Origin: Pseudomonas mucidolens | GTDB taxonomy: Bacteria > Pseudomonadota > Gammaproteobacteria > Pseudomonadales > Pseudomonadaceae | Direction: 5' to 3' | Length of the DNA stretch: 64,000 nucleotides | Assembly (NCBI RefSeq): GCF_900106045.1 | Contig: NZ_LT629802.1 | Coordinates: forward strand, 434,001-498,000 | In this document: in pieces, positions 45,070 to 55,510 of the stretch | Numbering within the stretch: the first letter of the stretch is position 1 | Layout: each line of letters opens with the position of its first letter | Translations under genes and position numbers: made by a program | The notes under the pieces: model-generated | Told to the model about the DNA's origin: nothing | Database searches by the model: none | The model's input: only the letters and a program-made list of their open reading frames with translations

Positions 45070-46344
45070 TTACAGGATGTTCAGCGGGTATTGCGCGATC
45101 AGACGCAGTTCGTCGATCGATGGCGAACCGTAGTACACGCCATCGTTGGAGCGGTAGGTGGCTTGACGCAGGCGCAGGCTGAGGTCTTTGGCCGGACCTG
45201 CCTGGATCACGTACTTGGCCTCGATGTCGCGTTCCCACTCTTTACCGTTCGAGGTGGTGGCGGTATTGGCGCCGCTACCGGTGATGTAACGGGTCATGAA
45301 GCTCAGGCCCGGTACGCCGAAGGTGGCCATGTTGATGTCGTAGCGCGCCTGGAAGGATTTCTCGCCTTCGGCGTTGAAGTCCGAACGGGCTACCGAGTTG
45401 GCCGGGAACACAGTACCGCCGCCGTCTACGCCGCAGCCGTAGTCGCCGTCACCGGTAACCTTCTGAGCTGCCAGGGTGAAGGTGTGCGCGCCGATGGTGT
45501 AGGCGCCTTGCAGGCTGAAGGCACGGTTATCAAGTTTGGTGGTGCCATCGTTGTAAGCGCGCTGCAGGCCTTGGCCTTCGCTCTTGGTGTCGTAGATGTT
45601 GAAGTCCACGGCGAACGACTGGTCGTCGCTCAGGGCCTGGGTTCAGTTGAGGTTGCTGTAGTACTTGCGGAAGTAATCTTCGGTCTTCGCGTAGTACAGG
45701 CTACCGGTGAACTCTGGAGTGAACGAGTAGACACCGCCGACGAAGTCAGTCTTGGTCAGGCCCAGGCTGTCGTGGAAAGTCTGGTTTTGCGACCGGCTTG
45801 CGGTGAAGTGACCGCCTTCCAGTTTCAGGCCCTTGATCTCGTTGCTGGTGATCGAGAAACCTTGTGGCAGCTCAGGCAGCAAGCGGCTGTCATCCGATGC
45901 GAATACCGGCGCGGTGGTGTACTGGTCGCCGATTTTCAAGACGGTATCGGAGATACGGAACTTGATGGCGCCGCCGCCTTTGGAGTAGTCATCCTGCGAA
46001 CGACCGTCAGAGCCTTGCGGGAACAGGCCGGTACCGGCGCGACCCTTGCCGCTGTCGAGCTTGACGCCCAGCAGGCCGATTACGTCCACACCGACACCAA
46101 TAGTGCCTTGGGTAAAGCCCGACTCGTACAGGGCGTGGAAGCCCAGGCCGGACTCTTCGGCACGGCTTTGTGTACCCGCCGGGTTGTTGCGGAAGTCGCG
46201 GCTAAAGTACAAGGCGCGGGTGTTGATGCTGAACGTGCTGTCTTCAACAAAGCCCTTGGACTCGTCCTGGGAGGACGCCATTGCGAATTGCGAGGTGCCT
46301 GCTGAAACAGCCAGGGCGATCATGCTCCACTTCATCACGCGCAT
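45070..46344 (-). pseudogene. OprD-family outer-membrane porin with an in-frame stop
   Basis: An OprD-family specific channel for small organic substrates, 424 residues if whole. The signal peptide MRVMKWSMIALAVSAGTSQ ends near FAMA. Repeated beta-strands follow, and the C-terminus ARs end RLIAQYPLNIL, normal for this family. Codon 234 is TGA at 45643-45645 in the minus frame, between SNLN and TQALSDDQSFAVDFN, where the family pattern suggests Trp (TGG). The frame is otherwise unbroken, so this is one point change. AAAGGAGCAA precedes the ATG. Recent loss and sequencing error are both possible. Confidence 0.88.
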
Positions 46345-46479
46345 CGTGATTTGCTCCTTTGGTTTAGGAAGAGTACTGCCGTCCCACCTGTATTTTTGTC
46401 TGGGCGGCTCTTTCTTTTTGTATCAGCGCAAATTTATAACACGCTGACAGTATTGGCGATACTTGCTCATCTGTCCTTT

Positions 46480-46498
46480 CAGCTTCTTTACGAAGCTG
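46480..46498. promoter_or_regulatory. Inverted repeat upstream of the oprD-like gene
   Basis: CAGCTTC-TTTAC-GAAGCTG is a perfect seven-base inverted repeat, about 45 bases upstream of the TATAAA -10 candidate. Likely a regulator-binding site. Confidence 0.45.
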
Positions 46499-46530
46499 TC
46501 GTAAATTGCTCACTCCGTGTCGCAAATCTA

Positions 46531-46552
46531 CAGTCGGTGTGTAACCAGACTG
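46531..46552. promoter_or_regulatory. Second inverted repeat upstream of the oprD-like gene
   Basis: CAGTC and GACTG, with inner GGT/ACC, pair around a short centre. It lies about 50 bases from the first repeat. Confidence 0.3.
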
Positions 46553-47074
46553 ACAACTTCAACGCTGTGTTTACTAGTCTGAATGTAGGCGAAAGAAGCA
46601 CCCGGTTCAAAGTTTCAATATGTCCCTGTTCTGCGTTGACTCACTAGTGCTCTTTATCGTGAAACACCCGAGTTCCGTCGGATGTCGTTGTCGACGATGT
46701 GGGTGGTTATGCAACAAGCGTGCACAAAGCGGTAACTGAATGTCATTTTTTCGTGAAAAGACTCTCTGGCTTATAAAAACCGCATAAGTACTGGGTTTTT
46801 GCGCCGTTTGGTTTGGCCTTGACATGGGACGTTCGCCGGTTTTTGGTGCGGCAAAAAACCACTTTCGTGGAGAAACGTTACCGATTGACCCTGTGGCGTG
46901 AGTAGGCGGCGAATGAGCGATGCATGAATTGGTGCATAAATGACTCATTTTGGTGCGCAGGGTCGAGGACTCGAAGGCGGATATGAGTGGCAGGCGGATT
47001 GCCCGTGAAGCAGCGCTCATTCGCAGGTATGCTGAGCATCTGAAAAAATTCACTAGCCGAACGGAGTGACTGCG

Positions 47075-47500
47075 GTGTTCGCCCTGGATCCACGTCTGCA
47101 AAATGACACGCTGCCGATTGGGGATTACCCCTTGTGTCGGCTGCTGCTGTGCAACGACTCTAATTACCTCTGGTTGATTCTGGTGCCACGCATCGATGCT
47201 GTCAGTGAGGTGTTTCAACTCGATAGCGCCGATCAACAGCGGCTGTGGCAGGAAACCACGGCCTTGGCGCAATTGCTCGATCAGGGCTTTGCTGCTGACA
47301 AAATAAACATTGGCGCCTTGGGCAACGTCGTCAGCCAGTTACATGTGCATGTGATTGCGCGCAAGCGCGATGATGCGGCCTGGCCCGCCCCGGTCTGGGG
47401 CAAGCATCCCGCCGTGCCTTATGCGCCCGAGCAGGTGACTGCTATTCGTGCACGTCTGCGCGCGCTATTGCCCGCTGATTTCATCTTTACCCAGGATTGA
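47075..47500 (+). CDS. HIT-family hydrolase
   Basis: A 141-residue histidine-triad protein acting on nucleotides or related phosphate compounds. The family signature appears as SQLHVHVIARKRDD near residue 90, with two of the triad His and the third position replaced by Ile-Ala, as in some HIT relatives. GTG 47075 has GGAG eight bases upstream; the GTG at 47066 overlaps that site. It is followed four bases later by slyX, so the two form a pair. Confidence 0.82.
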   Translation: MFALDPRLQNDTLPIGDYPLCRLLLCNDSNYLWLILVPRIDAVSEVFQLDSADQQRLWQETTALAQLLDQGFAADKINIGALGNVVSQLHVHVIARKRDDAAWPAPVWGKHPAVPYAPEQVTAIRARLRALLPADFIFTQD

Positions 47501-47503
47501 GCC

Positions 47504-47710
47504 ATGGACCTGCAAGATCGCGTGACGGACCTCGAAAGCCGCTTGGCTTTTCAGGACGACACGATAGAGACGTTGAACGACATTCTGGTCACCCAGCAGC
47601 GTGCGGTGGAGCGTTTGCAGTTGCAGATGACGGCTCTACTCAAGCGCCAGGAAGAGATGGGTGGGCAGTTCGAGACGTCCGAAGAAGAAGCCCCGCCGCC
47701 TCATTATTGA
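47504..47710 (+). CDS. slyX: SlyX-family protein
   Basis: A 68-residue coiled-coil protein. The SlyX pattern [20 protein letters not shown] is at the N-terminus and the tail ends PPPHY, as in the family. The role is unknown. It is the second gene after HIT and ends at a terminator. Confidence 0.9.
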   Translation: MDLQDRVTDLESRLAFQDDTIETLNDILVTQQRAVERLQLQMTALLKRQEEMGGQFETSEEEAPPPHY

Positions 47711-47734
47711 GTGTTCGGGTCAATTTTCAGGCAA

Positions 47735-47777
47735 TAAAAAACCGCGAAGCAGCGTAGGCTGCAACGCGGTTTTTTTA
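47735..47777. terminator. Bidirectional terminator after slyX
   Basis: ACCGCG/CGCGGT outer stem with GCAGC/GCTGC inner pairing, flanked by six A and seven T. Confidence 0.85.
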
Positions 47778-47785
47778 CGCCGCAA

Positions 47786-48388
47786 TCAGCGACGCGGCAA
47801 GGCCGCGATCACATCTTCAGCTTGCAGGCCTTTATCACGGTTCATCACGGAGAACTCCACGCGCTGGCCTTCCACCAGAACGCGATGACCTTCGCCACGA
47901 ATAGCCCGGAAGTGGACAAAGATATCGTCGCCCGAGTCCCGGGAAATAAAGCCGAAGCCTTTAGAGGTGTTGAACCACTTGACGGTCCCGGTATCACGGT
48001 TGGTCATGTCGTAGTTTTGCGACGCGGCAGCCGGGGATGAGCGGTAGAAGCTGATGGCCAGATGAAGAATGATGGCCACCAGTGCAATCGCCAGGCTGAG
48101 CAGGACGGCCGGATGGCCGCCGACTTCAGGCATCGGCGCGAGCAACGTCAGGGTTTGTACGACAACAGCCAGCACCAGCAGGGCGCTGACCAGGTTCTGC
48201 AGTTGATGACGCGCGCCTTTGTTCCAGTAAGGAATGACTGGAGCCAGGGTCAGGTTGATAAGGCCAAAAAAGGCCAGGTAAACAGCATCGGGTTGTTGCA
48301 GGTAGGGTAGCGTCTCGGTTTTAAGGCTTGGGATAAAGGACAGCAGCAACGCTGCGGCGCCCGTTAGCAGGTGGACGATTTTCAACAT
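47786..48388 (-). CDS. Membrane protein with C-terminal cold-shock domain
   Basis: A 200-residue protein joining about four membrane helices (around 5-22, 36-54, 63-83, 93-113) to a cold-shock domain (about 132-200). The domain keeps both RNA-binding motifs, KGFGFI (143-148) and DIFVHF (155-160), and TGTVKWFN at its start. ATG 48388 opens the first helix; the longer frame to 48454 is not supported. The product would hold a nucleic-acid-binding domain at the inner membrane. Function unknown. Confidence 0.85.
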   Translation of the reverse strand: MLKIVHLLTGAAALLLSFIPSLKTETLPYLQQPDAVYLAFFGLINLTLAPVIPYWNKGARHQLQNLVSALLVLAVVVQTLTLLAPMPEVGGHPAVLLSLAIALVAIILHLAISFYRSSPAAASQNYDMTNRDTGTVKWFNTSKGFGFISRDSGDDIFVHFRAIRGEGHRVLVEGQRVEFSVMNRDKGLQAEDVIAALPRR

Positions 48389-48796
48389 TTTGATTAACTC
48401 ACGTTTAGACGGATCACAAGGAAGAGCTGACTGGCACGGTTCGCTTCTGAACAATGGGAGGCGTTGGGCACGTACGCGGGTATCAGCCTATGCCGCTGGC
48501 CGCAGAAAATAGCGGTGGCGACACGCTGCCTATTTAACAGCAAAGCCTGTGGCTACTCAAATCAAGCGTTTCAAGGCGTTGCAAGGAACAGGGCATTTGT
48601 GCGGCAAACGCTTGTCCTAGACAGTTGTAGGGCTTCTCCTTGTCTGCACGTGTCACGCCTGATGCGCGCGTGCGCTGCGCCGCAGGGGTGATTTGTCGCA
48701 GGTCAGCGCTGGAAACCGGGCTGCGTAAGGCAAGTACTCTTGCTAGAGTGGGAAGGCACCTGATCAATGAAATTCCATCAATTGAAGGGGATAAAC
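48389..48796. other. Divergent intergenic region before dps (408 b)
   Basis: No gene seen. Near dps there is TGCTAGAGT (48741-48749), a candidate extended -10. No OxyR or Fur site could be recognised by eye. The rest holds the promoter of the cold-shock-domain gene and nothing else that I can name. Confidence 0.55.
48744..48749 (+). promoter_or_regulatory. Candidate extended -10 of dps
   Basis: TAGAGT preceded by TGC, about 48 bases before the dps ATG, with no clear -35. This pattern is compatible with stationary-phase sigma factor RpoS, which often drives dps. Confidence 0.35.
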
Positions 48797-49270
48797 ATGG
48801 CAATCGATATTGGTATCAGTGAAGAGGACCGTAAATCCATTGTTGACGGACTTTCACGGCTGCTTTCAGATACCTATGTACTTTATCTGAAGACCCATAA
48901 CTTTCATTGGAACGTGACGGGGCCGCAGTTTCGTACCTTGCACTTGATGTTTGAAGAGCAATATAACGAGTTGGCGCTGGCGGTGGACTTGATTGCCGAG
49001 CGTATCCGCGCCCTGGGCTTTCCCGCGCCCGGTGCGTACTCGATCTATGCGCGCCTTTCTTCGATCAAGGAAGAAGAGGGTGTGCCCGCCGCTGAAGACA
49101 TGATCAAGCAACTTGTCGAAGGGCAGGAAGCCGTTACCCGCACTGCGCGCGGGATCTTCCCGTTGCTCGATAAAGTCAGTGACGAGCCCACCGCCGACTT
49201 GTTGACTCAGCGTATGCAGGTACATGAAAAAACCGCATGGATGCTGCGTTCTCTGCTCGAAACCAAGTAA
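48797..49270 (+). CDS. dps: Dps-family ferritin-like DNA-protection protein
   Basis: A 157-residue Dps protein that oxidises and stores iron with hydrogen peroxide, and protects DNA. The inter-subunit ferroxidase residues are visible in [20 protein letters not shown] and [27 protein letters not shown] precedes the ATG at 48797. In P. aeruginosa a dps gene also lies near aspS and yebC (PA0962-PA0964, from memory). Confidence 0.92.
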   Translation: MAIDIGISEEDRKSIVDGLSRLLSDTYVLYLKTHNFHWNVTGPQFRTLHLMFEEQYNELALAVDLIAERIRALGFPAPGAYSIYARLSSIKEEEGVPAAEDMIKQLVEGQEAVTRTARGIFPLLDKVSDEPTADLLTQRMQVHEKTAWMLRSLLETK

Positions 49271-49476
49271 ACCGCAAGGGTCGGTGGCGTCCACCCGGCG
49301 TCACTGGCTATCAACCTTCAAGCTGCCCTGCGGGCTTCCTGATTGGCCTGTTGGCTTGTCCTACGAGCATCAACTCCGTGTCTTCTGGCTGAACTTGTCT
49401 CCTTGCTGTTTTATAGAACCAACGGCAAATAAAAGCAGTTTATCCAACAGCCGTTTGGCAAGGGAGTGTCAAGTGT

Positions 49477-49833
49477 ATGTCGCGTGGAGTGGGTAATAGC
49501 GGGATGGAAATGTCCGGCGTTCACAATATAAAGGTCGATCCGTTTGTCAAGGGGTTCGATATGGCGCTGGCTCGACCGTTGTCTCGTTCTGTCAGGCTTA
49601 ATGGTTTCTCGACCTGCTTGAGACTCGAAGAAGTGTACTGGAATATCCTCGCGGAAATAGCCAAGGTTAATACGTGTTCAATCAGTGCGCTGTTGTCCTA
49701 CGTGGATCGGGAAGTACATTTGCGCCATGGTGGGGTAAAAAACTTCAGTGGCCTGGTCAGGGTGGTGTGCGTGGCCCATGTATTGAAAGGGCGGGCTTCA
49801 GTATCGCCCGTGACTCAGGCCGGCCTGGGATGA
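49477..49833 (+). CDS. Ribbon-helix-helix domain protein
   Basis: A 118-residue protein whose central part, SRSVRLNGFSTCLRLEEVYW followed by NILAEIAKVNTCSISALLSYVD-type helices, resembles the RHH_4 family of predicted DNA-binding proteins. The start is uncertain: ATG 49477, 49504 or 49561; the domain begins after 49561. No toxin or partner gene is adjacent. Regulatory target unknown. Confidence 0.65.
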   Translation: MSRGVGNSGMEMSGVHNIKVDPFVKGFDMALARPLSRSVRLNGFSTCLRLEEVYWNILAEIAKVNTCSISALLSYVDREVHLRHGGVKNFSGLVRVVCVAHVLKGRASVSPVTQAGLG

Positions 49834-50046
49834 GTGTGGTGTCCGGCACTTGAGCGATCGATGGTCGCAACAGGTGTCGGACCACAAGCCCCGGTCTGGC
49901 TCTCTATCTGTAAAACTGCAGGCCGCCACGGCTGCACGGCCCCGATTTACCAGATATAATCCCGCCCTTTGCTGCGCATGTCGGGCTTTTTCAAGGTCCC
50001 GGGCCAAGGCGCGGCGCAGCAGTGACCTGATCGCCGAGACATCCCA

Positions 50047-50268
50047 ATGCCCATGTACGACTATCAATGTGCTTCCTGTGGTCATCAGTTGGAAGCCATT
50101 CAAAAGATCAGCGACGCGCCGTTGGTCGATTGCCCAGCTTGCCGGGCACCCGAACTGAAGAAGATGTTGTCGATGCCGGGCTTTCGTTTGAGCGGTTCCG
50201 GCTGGTACGAGACCGACTTCAAGACCGGCACGAAGAAGAATCTGGCGGGCGGCGACAAAGCCGACTGA
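50047..50268 (+). CDS. FmdB-family zinc-ribbon protein
   Basis: A 73-residue protein starting MPMYDYQCASCGHQLEAIQK, with two CxxC pairs (CASC and CPAC) that form a zinc ribbon, then GSGWYETDFKTG typical of the family. Role unknown. It precedes aspS, as in other pseudomonads. TATAAT at 49955-49960 is a possible -10. Confidence 0.9.
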   Translation: MPMYDYQCASCGHQLEAIQKISDAPLVDCPACRAPELKKMLSMPGFRLSGSGWYETDFKTGTKKNLAGGDKAD

Positions 50269-50376
50269 ATTGAACACTACGCGTGAGCGCTTGCATTCTC
50301 CGTCGCCTGGCTTAAGGTGCGGTGATCGAGCAGGACCTCCACCGAATTTCGAATTACGAGAAGTGAAACCACTACC

Positions 50377-52152
50377 ATGATGCGCAGCCACTATTGCGGC
50401 CAACTGAACGAGACCCTGGAAGGTCAGGAAATCACCCTTTGCGGATGGGTTCACCGTCGCCGCGACCACGGCGGGGTGATCTTCCTCGATATCCGTGATC
50501 GCGATGGTCTGGCCCAGGTGGTATTCGACCCGGATCGCGCCGAGAGCTTCGCCGCCGCCGATCGCGTGCGCAGCGAATACGTCGTGAAAGTCACCGGTAA
50601 GGTCCGCCTGCGTCCGGCCGGTGCCGTCAACGCCAATATGGCCTCGGGCGCGATCGAAGTGCTGGGTTACGACCTCGAAGTACTCAACGAGTCGGAAACC
50701 CCACCGTTCCCATTGAACGAATTTTCCGACGTCGGCGAAGAAACGCGCCTGCGTTACCGCTTCCTCGACCTGCGTCGTCCGGAAATGGCCGAGAAGCTGC
50801 GTCTGCGCTCACGCATGACCACCAGCATCCGCCGCTTCCTCGACGAGAACGGTTTCCTCGACGTCGAGACACCGATTCTGACCCGCGCCACACCAGAAGG
50901 TGCTCGCGACTACCTGGTGCCGAGCCGTACCCACGCCGGTAGTTTCTTCGCCTTGCCGCAATCGCCGCAGCTGTTCAAGCAGCTGTTGATGGTGGCCGGT
51001 TTCGACCGTTACTACCAGATCGCCAAGTGCTTCCGTGATGAAGACCTGCGTGCCGATCGTCAGCCGGAATTCACCCAGATCGACATCGAGACCAGCTTCC
51101 TCGATGAAACCGAGATCATGGGCCTCACCGAGCAAATGATCCGCAACCTGTTCAAGGAAGTGCTGGGTCTGGAATTCGGTGAGTTCCCGCACATGACGTT
51201 CGAAGAGGCGATGCGCCGCTACGGTTCCGACAAACCAGACCTGCGTAACCCGCTGGAACTGGTGGACGTGGCCGATCAGCTGAAAGAAGTCGACTTCAAG
51301 GTGTTCAGCGGCCCGGCCAACGACCCGAAATGCCGTATCGCTGCCCTGCGCGTACCGGGTGGCGCAAGCATGCCGCGCAAGCAGATCGACGACTACACCA
51401 AGTTCGTCGGCATCTACGGCGCCAAGGGCCTGGCGTACATCAAGGTCAACGAGCGCGCCAATGGTGTTGAAGGTCTGCAATCGCCGATCGTCAAGAACAT
51501 TCCGCTGGACAACCTGAACGCGATCCTCGATCGCGTTGGCGCGGTCGATGGCGACATCGTGTTCTTCGGCGCCGACAAGGCCAAGATCGTCAGCGAAGCC
51601 CTTGGCGCGCTGCGGATCAAGCTGGGTCACGACTTGAGCCTGCTGACCTGCGAATGGGCACCGATGTGGGTCGTCGATTTCCCGATGTTCGAAGAGAACG
51701 ACGACGGCAGCTTCTCTGCGTTGCACCACCCGTTCACCGCGCCGAAGTGCTCGCCGCAGGAACTGGAAGCCAACCCGGCAGGCGCGCTGTCCCGCGCCTA
51801 CGACATGGTGCTGAACGGCACCGAGTTGGGTGGTGGTTCGATCCGTATTCACCGCAAGGAAATGCAGCAAGCGGTATTCCGTCTGCTGGGCATCAACGAG
51901 GCGGAACAGGAAGAGAAATTCGGCTTCCTGCTCGATGCGCTGAAATACGGCGCGCCACCCCACGGTGGTCTGGCCTTCGGCCTTGACCGTCTGGTGATGC
52001 TGATGACAGGCGCCCAGTCGATCCGTGAAGTGATTGCCTTCCCGAAAACCCAGAGTGCTGCCGACGTGATGACGCAGGCTCCGGGCGTGGTGGATGCCAA
52101 GGCCCTGCGCGAATTGCATATCCGTCTGCGCGAGGCGCCGAAGGCTGAGTAA
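50377..52152 (+). CDS. aspS: Aspartyl-tRNA synthetase
   Basis: Charges tRNA-Asp; in Pseudomonas the enzyme is non-discriminating and also mischarges tRNA-Asn. At 591 residues it is a bacterial-type enzyme. The anticodon-binding OB domain is at the N-terminus ([20 protein letters not shown]). Class II motif 2 is [20 protein letters not shown], motif 3 [14 protein letters not shown], and the bacterial GAD insertion lies between. The first two codons are both ATG (50377, 50380). It ends at a clear terminator. Confidence 0.97.
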   Translation: MMRSHYCGQLNETLEGQEITLCGWVHRRRDHGGVIFLDIRDRDGLAQVVFDPDRAESFAAADRVRSEYVVKVTGKVRLRPAGAVNANMASGAIEVLGYDLEVLNESETPPFPLNEFSDVGEETRLRYRFLDLRRPEMAEKLRLRSRMTTSIRRFLDENGFLDVETPILTRATPEGARDYLVPSRTHAGSFFALPQSPQLFKQLLMVAGFDRYYQIAKCFRDEDLRADRQPEFTQIDIETSFLDETEIMGLTEQMIRNLFKEVLGLEFGEFPHMTFEEAMRRYGSDKPDLRNPLELVDVADQLKEVDFKVFSGPANDPKCRIAALRVPGGASMPRKQIDDYTKFVGIYGAKGLAYIKVNERANGVEGLQSPIVKNIPLDNLNAILDRVGAVDGDIVFFGADKAKIVSEALGALRIKLGHDLSLLTCEWAPMWVVDFPMFEENDDGSFSALHHPFTAPKCSPQELEANPAGALSRAYDMVLNGTELGGGSIRIHRKEMQQAVFRLLGINEAEQEEKFGFLLDALKYGAPPHGGLAFGLDRLVMLMTGAQSIREVIAFPKTQSAADVMTQAPGVVDAKALRELHIRLREAPKAE

Positions 52153-52190
52153 GGCCGCCGTGTGAAAGCGCGATAAGGTTTTACGCAGTC

Positions 52191-52219
52191 AAAAAAGGCG
52201 CATCTTCGGATGCGCCTTT
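52191..52219 (+). terminator. Terminator after aspS
   Basis: Perfect stem GGCGCATC-TTCG-GATGCGCC with an A-run before and TTT after. Confidence 0.85.
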
Positions 52220-52288
52220 GCGTTAAAGAGCTAAATCCCGTCTGGGGCGGGATCGATCAAGGTTTCTAGAGAATTTCGGAGTTGTGTT

Positions 52289-53035
52289 ATGGCTGGCCAT
52301 TCCAAGTGGGCGAACATCAAGCACCGCAAAGAGCGTCAGGATGCCAAGAAAGGTAAGATATTCACCAAGTGGATTCGCGAACTGACCGTTGCGGCCCGTC
52401 AAGGCGGCGCTGATCCGGGTTCCAACCCGCGTCTGCGGCTGGCGCTGGACAAGGCCCTTGGCGCAAACATGAGCCGTGACATTATCGACCGCGCGGTTGC
52501 GCGGGGTGCTGGCGCCGCCGACACTGACGATATGGTCGAACTGAGCTATGAAGGTTACGGCCCGGGCGGCGTGGCGGTGATGGTCGAGTGCATGACCGAC
52601 AACCGCAACCGTACCGCCGCCGCCGTTCGTCATGCGTTCAGCAAGTGTGGCGGTAATCTGGGGACTGACGGTTCGGTGGCTTATTTGTTCGAGCGCAAGG
52701 GGCAGATTTCCTTCGCGCCGGGGGTGGACGAGGATGCGCTGATGGAAGCTGCGATGGAGGCGGACGCCGACGACGTGGTGACCAACGAAGATGGCTCCAT
52801 TGATGTGTTCACCTCGTTTGCCGGGTTCTATTCCGTGCGTAACGCCCTGGAAGCCGCTGGCTTCAAAGGCACCGACGCGGAAATCGTCATGTTGCCGACC
52901 ACCAGTGCCGAGTTGGATCTGGACGGCGCGCAGAAGGTACTCAAGTTGCTGGATATGCTCGAAGACCTGGATGATGTGCAGAACGTCTATTCCAATGCTG
53001 ATATCCCGGAAGACGTGGCTGCACAACTGGGCTGA
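52289..53035 (+). CDS. yebC: YebC/PmpR-family protein
   Basis: A 248-residue protein of the YebC family, beginning [21 protein letters not shown]. aeruginosa PmpR (PA0964) represses quorum-sensing gene pqsR; recent work also ties the family to translation of proline stretches. All three domains are present, with [20 protein letters not shown] in the centre. It is between the aspS terminator and a REPIN, so it is probably transcribed alone. Confidence 0.94.
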   Translation: MAGHSKWANIKHRKERQDAKKGKIFTKWIRELTVAARQGGADPGSNPRLRLALDKALGANMSRDIIDRAVARGAGAADTDDMVELSYEGYGPGGVAVMVECMTDNRNRTAAAVRHAFSKCGGNLGTDGSVAYLFERKGQISFAPGVDEDALMEAAMEADADDVVTNEDGSIDVFTSFAGFYSVRNALEAAGFKGTDAEIVMLPTTSAELDLDGAQKVLKLLDMLEDLDDVQNVYSNADIPEDVAAQLG

Positions 53036-53051
53036 ACCCCCCACTTCCACT

Positions 53052-53149
53052 GTAGGAGCGAGCTTGCTCGCGAAAAACCTGAGAGCGACGCTGGGTGTCA
53101 GAATTCCTGCGTTATCGTTGGCGGTTTTCGTGAGCAAGCTCGCTCCTAC
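53052..53149. repeat. REPIN, copy 2 of the GTAGGAGCGAGC type
   Basis: A 98-base doublet with inverted arms. It is the same length as the copy at 10113-10210 and, in opposite orientation, aligns without gaps including the spacer (shared ACCTGAGA and TTCCTGCGT blocks). It separates yebC from ruvC. Confidence 0.88.
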
Positions 53150-53200
53150 AGTGGATCGGTGTCGCTGCTGATGCCCAATTTCTATAAAACCGCAGGCGTT

Positions 53201-53725
53201 ATGACTTTAATCCTAGGTATCGACCCCGGCTCGCGCATCACCGGCTTTGGCGTAGTCCAGCAGACCCCGCGCGGCTGTATCTACGTGGCCTCGGGCTGTA
53301 TCCGCACCGGTTCCGGCGAGTTGGCCGAGCGTTTGCAGATCGTCTATCGCGGGGTGCGTGAAGTGATCCAGACCTACGGCCCGGTGACCATGGGTATTGA
53401 AAAAGTCTTTATGGCGAAAAACGCTGACTCGGCCCTCAAGCTTGGTCAGGCCCGTGGCGCCGCTATTGTTGCCGGCGCCGAAGAGGCCCTGGAAATCGCC
53501 GAGTACACTGCCACCCAGGTCAAGCAAGCCGTCGTGGGCACCGGTGCAGCCAACAAGGAGCAAGTGCAGATGATGGTTATGCACATGCTCAAACTCACCG
53601 CAAAACCGCAAATCGACGCCTCTGACGCCCTGGCTATTGCGATTTGTCATGCCCATACCCGCTCCAGCCTGTTGCCGCACGGCTTGGGCACCGCACGCAG
53701 TCGTGGCGGTCGGCTGCGTCTCTGA
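53201..53725 (+). CDS. ruvC: Holliday-junction endonuclease RuvC
   Basis: Resolves Holliday junctions with RuvAB. The 174 residues match the family. Acidic active-site residues are in [34 protein letters not shown] and [17 protein letters not shown] 53201 starts just before the first Asp; the frame to 53159 runs into the REPIN. First gene of ruvC-ruvA-ruvB. Confidence 0.96.
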   Translation: MTLILGIDPGSRITGFGVVQQTPRGCIYVASGCIRTGSGELAERLQIVYRGVREVIQTYGPVTMGIEKVFMAKNADSALKLGQARGAAIVAGAEEALEIAEYTATQVKQAVVGTGAANKEQVQMMVMHMLKLTAKPQIDASDALAIAICHAHTRSSLLPHGLGTARSRGGRLRL

Positions 53726-53839
53726 TAGCATCAGCGCAATCATTCTGCGCAGGTCGTATGAAAGGCCGCTGTGATCGGCTGTCATCCCGCGTAATTACCG
53801 GTCAGGCCTTGATCTGACCCGAGCTTTAAGGATCTGAAC

Positions 53840-54451
53840 GTGATTGGACGCTTGCGCGGCACTTTGGCTGAGAAACAACCGCCGCACCTGATTCTGGATG
53901 TAAATGGGCTGGGGTATGAGCTTGAAGTGCCCATGACCACCCTTTACCGCCTGCCGTCGGTCGGTGAACCGCTGACCTTGCACACCCATTTGGTAGTACG
54001 CGAAGACGCGCAATTGCTCTATGGTTTCATTGGCAAGCGTGACCGGGACTTTTTTCGTGAGCTGATTCGCCTGAATGGCGTCGGACCGAAGCTGGCGCTG
54101 GCATTGATGTCGAGCCTGGAAGTCGATGAACTGGTGCGCGCCGTGTCGGCCCAGGACACCTCTGCGTTGACCAAAGTACCGGGAGTCGGCAAGAAAACCG
54201 CCGAGCGCCTGTTGGTGGAACTCAAAGACCGCTTCAAGGCCTGGGAAGTCGTGCCGAGCATGTTCGCGCTGGTACCGAATCAGCCGGACGGACCACGCGA
54301 GCAAGTTGCCAGCGCCGAAACCGATGCCGTCAGCGCGTTGATCTCTCTGGGCTACAAGCCGCAGGAAGCAAGCAAGGCGGTGTCCGCCATCAAGGACAAG
54401 AACCTGAGCAGCGAAGACATGATCCGCCGCGCCCTGAAGGGAATGATTTAA
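53840..54451 (+). CDS. ruvA: Holliday-junction branch-migration protein RuvA
   Basis: Binds four-way junctions and guides RuvB. At 203 residues it is full length. It starts at GTG 53840 ([20 protein letters not shown]). Tandem helix-hairpin-helix motifs are [11 protein letters not shown] and [18 protein letters not shown]. The C-terminal RuvB-contact domain has [19 protein letters not shown]. The TAA stop touches the ruvB start. Confidence 0.96.
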   Translation: MIGRLRGTLAEKQPPHLILDVNGLGYELEVPMTTLYRLPSVGEPLTLHTHLVVREDAQLLYGFIGKRDRDFFRELIRLNGVGPKLALALMSSLEVDELVRAVSAQDTSALTKVPGVGKKTAERLLVELKDRFKAWEVVPSMFALVPNQPDGPREQVASAETDAVSALISLGYKPQEASKAVSAIKDKNLSSEDMIRRALKGMI

Positions 54452-55510
54452 GTGATTGAAGCTGATCGTCTGATTGCGGCCACCGGCCCGCGTGACCGTG
54501 AAGAGGTCCAGGACCGGGCCATTCGCCCCCTCAGCCTGGCCGAATACATCGGCCAGCCGACCGTGCGCGAGCAGATGGAGTTGTTTATCCAGGCGGCGCG
54601 CGGACGTAGCGAGTCCCTGGATCACACGCTGATCTTCGGCCCGCCGGGACTGGGCAAGACCACGCTGGCTAACATCATCGCCCAGGAAATGGGCGTGTCG
54701 ATCAAGAGCACTTCAGGACCGGTGCTGGAGCGGCCGGGAGACCTGGCTGCGCTGTTGACCAATCTTGAACCCCATGACGTGTTGTTCATCGACGAAATCC
54801 ACCGGCTTTCACCCATCGTCGAAGAAGTCTTGTACCCGGCCATGGAAGATTTTCAGCTGGACATCATGATCGGCGAAGGGCCGGCTGCGCGCTCGATCAA
54901 ACTCGATTTGCCGCCGTTCACCCTGGTTGGTGCCACCACCCGTGCCGGAATGCTGACCAATCCGTTGCGAGACCGTTTCGGCATTGTGCAACGTCTAGAG
55001 TTCTATAGCACCGCCGACCTGGCGACGATTGTCGGTCGTTCGGCGGGGATTCTCGGTTTGCCGCTGGACCCGGAGGGCGCCTTCGAGATTGCACGGCGAG
55101 CCCGGGGCACGCCGCGGATCGCCAACCGCTTGCTGCGCCGGGTGCGTGATTTCGCCGAAGTGCGCGCCAAGGGGCATATCACCAAGGCCGTGGCGGACCT
55201 GGCGCTGAACCTGCTGGACGTTGACGAGCACGGTTTTGACCACCAGGACCGGCGCCTGCTGTTGACCATGATCGAGAAGTTCGACGGTGGTCCGGTGGGC
55301 GTGGACAGCCTGGCCGCGGCGATCAGCGAGGAGCGCCATACCATCGAGGATGTTCTGGAACCCTACCTGATCCAACAGGGCTACATCATGCGTACACCGA
55401 GAGGACGCGTGGTCACCCGTCATGCGTACTTGCACTTCGGGTTAAACATTCCGTCACGATTGGGTGAGATGCCTGTGGTAGACGAATTCCTCGATGCAGT
55501 GGACGATTAA
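54452..55510 (+). CDS. ruvB: Holliday-junction helicase RuvB
   Basis: Hexameric AAA+ motor for branch migration. The 352-residue protein has Walker [21 protein letters not shown], Walker [13 protein letters not shown], sensor and arginine-finger regions ([18 protein letters not shown]), and the winged helix with [17 protein letters not shown]. It begins at GTG 54452 directly after the ruvA stop. Confidence 0.97.
   Translation: MIEADRLIAATGPRDREEVQDRAIRPLSLAEYIGQPTVREQMELFIQAARGRSESLDHTLIFGPPGLGKTTLANIIAQEMGVSIKSTSGPVLERPGDLAALLTNLEPHDVLFIDEIHRLSPIVEEVLYPAMEDFQLDIMIGEGPAARSIKLDLPPFTLVGATTRAGMLTNPLRDRFGIVQRLEFYSTADLATIVGRSAGILGLPLDPEGAFEIARRARGTPRIANRLLRRVRDFAEVRAKGHITKAVADLALNLLDVDEHGFDHQDRRLLLTMIEKFDGGPVGVDSLAAAISEERHTIEDVLEPYLIQQGYIMRTPRGRVVTRHAYLHFGLNIPSRLGEMPVVDEFLDAVDD

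Larger units (their letters stand above)
46345..47074. other. Long intergenic region between oprD-like and HIT genes (730 b)
   Basis: No convincing gene on either strand. It is more AT-rich than its surroundings. On the oprD side it holds a -10-like TATAAA (minus strand, 46433-46438) and two inverted repeats (46480-46498, 46531-46552). The middle, about 46600-46900, shows nothing I can name; TTGGTGC occurs twice near 46930-46955. Confidence 0.55.

Noticed and set aside
45643..45645. Porin TGA as a selenocysteine codon
   Set aside because: Porins are not selenoproteins, the family pattern fits Trp, and no SECIS-like hairpin follows.
46351..46647. 98-residue plus-strand frame upstream of the porin
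   Set aside because: It overlaps the porin promoter region and its AT-rich code has no family resemblance or ribosome-binding site.
46607..47272. 221-residue minus-strand frame in the long gap before the HIT gene
   Set aside because: Its N-terminal half is antisense to the HIT gene and the rest has no domain or codon-use support.
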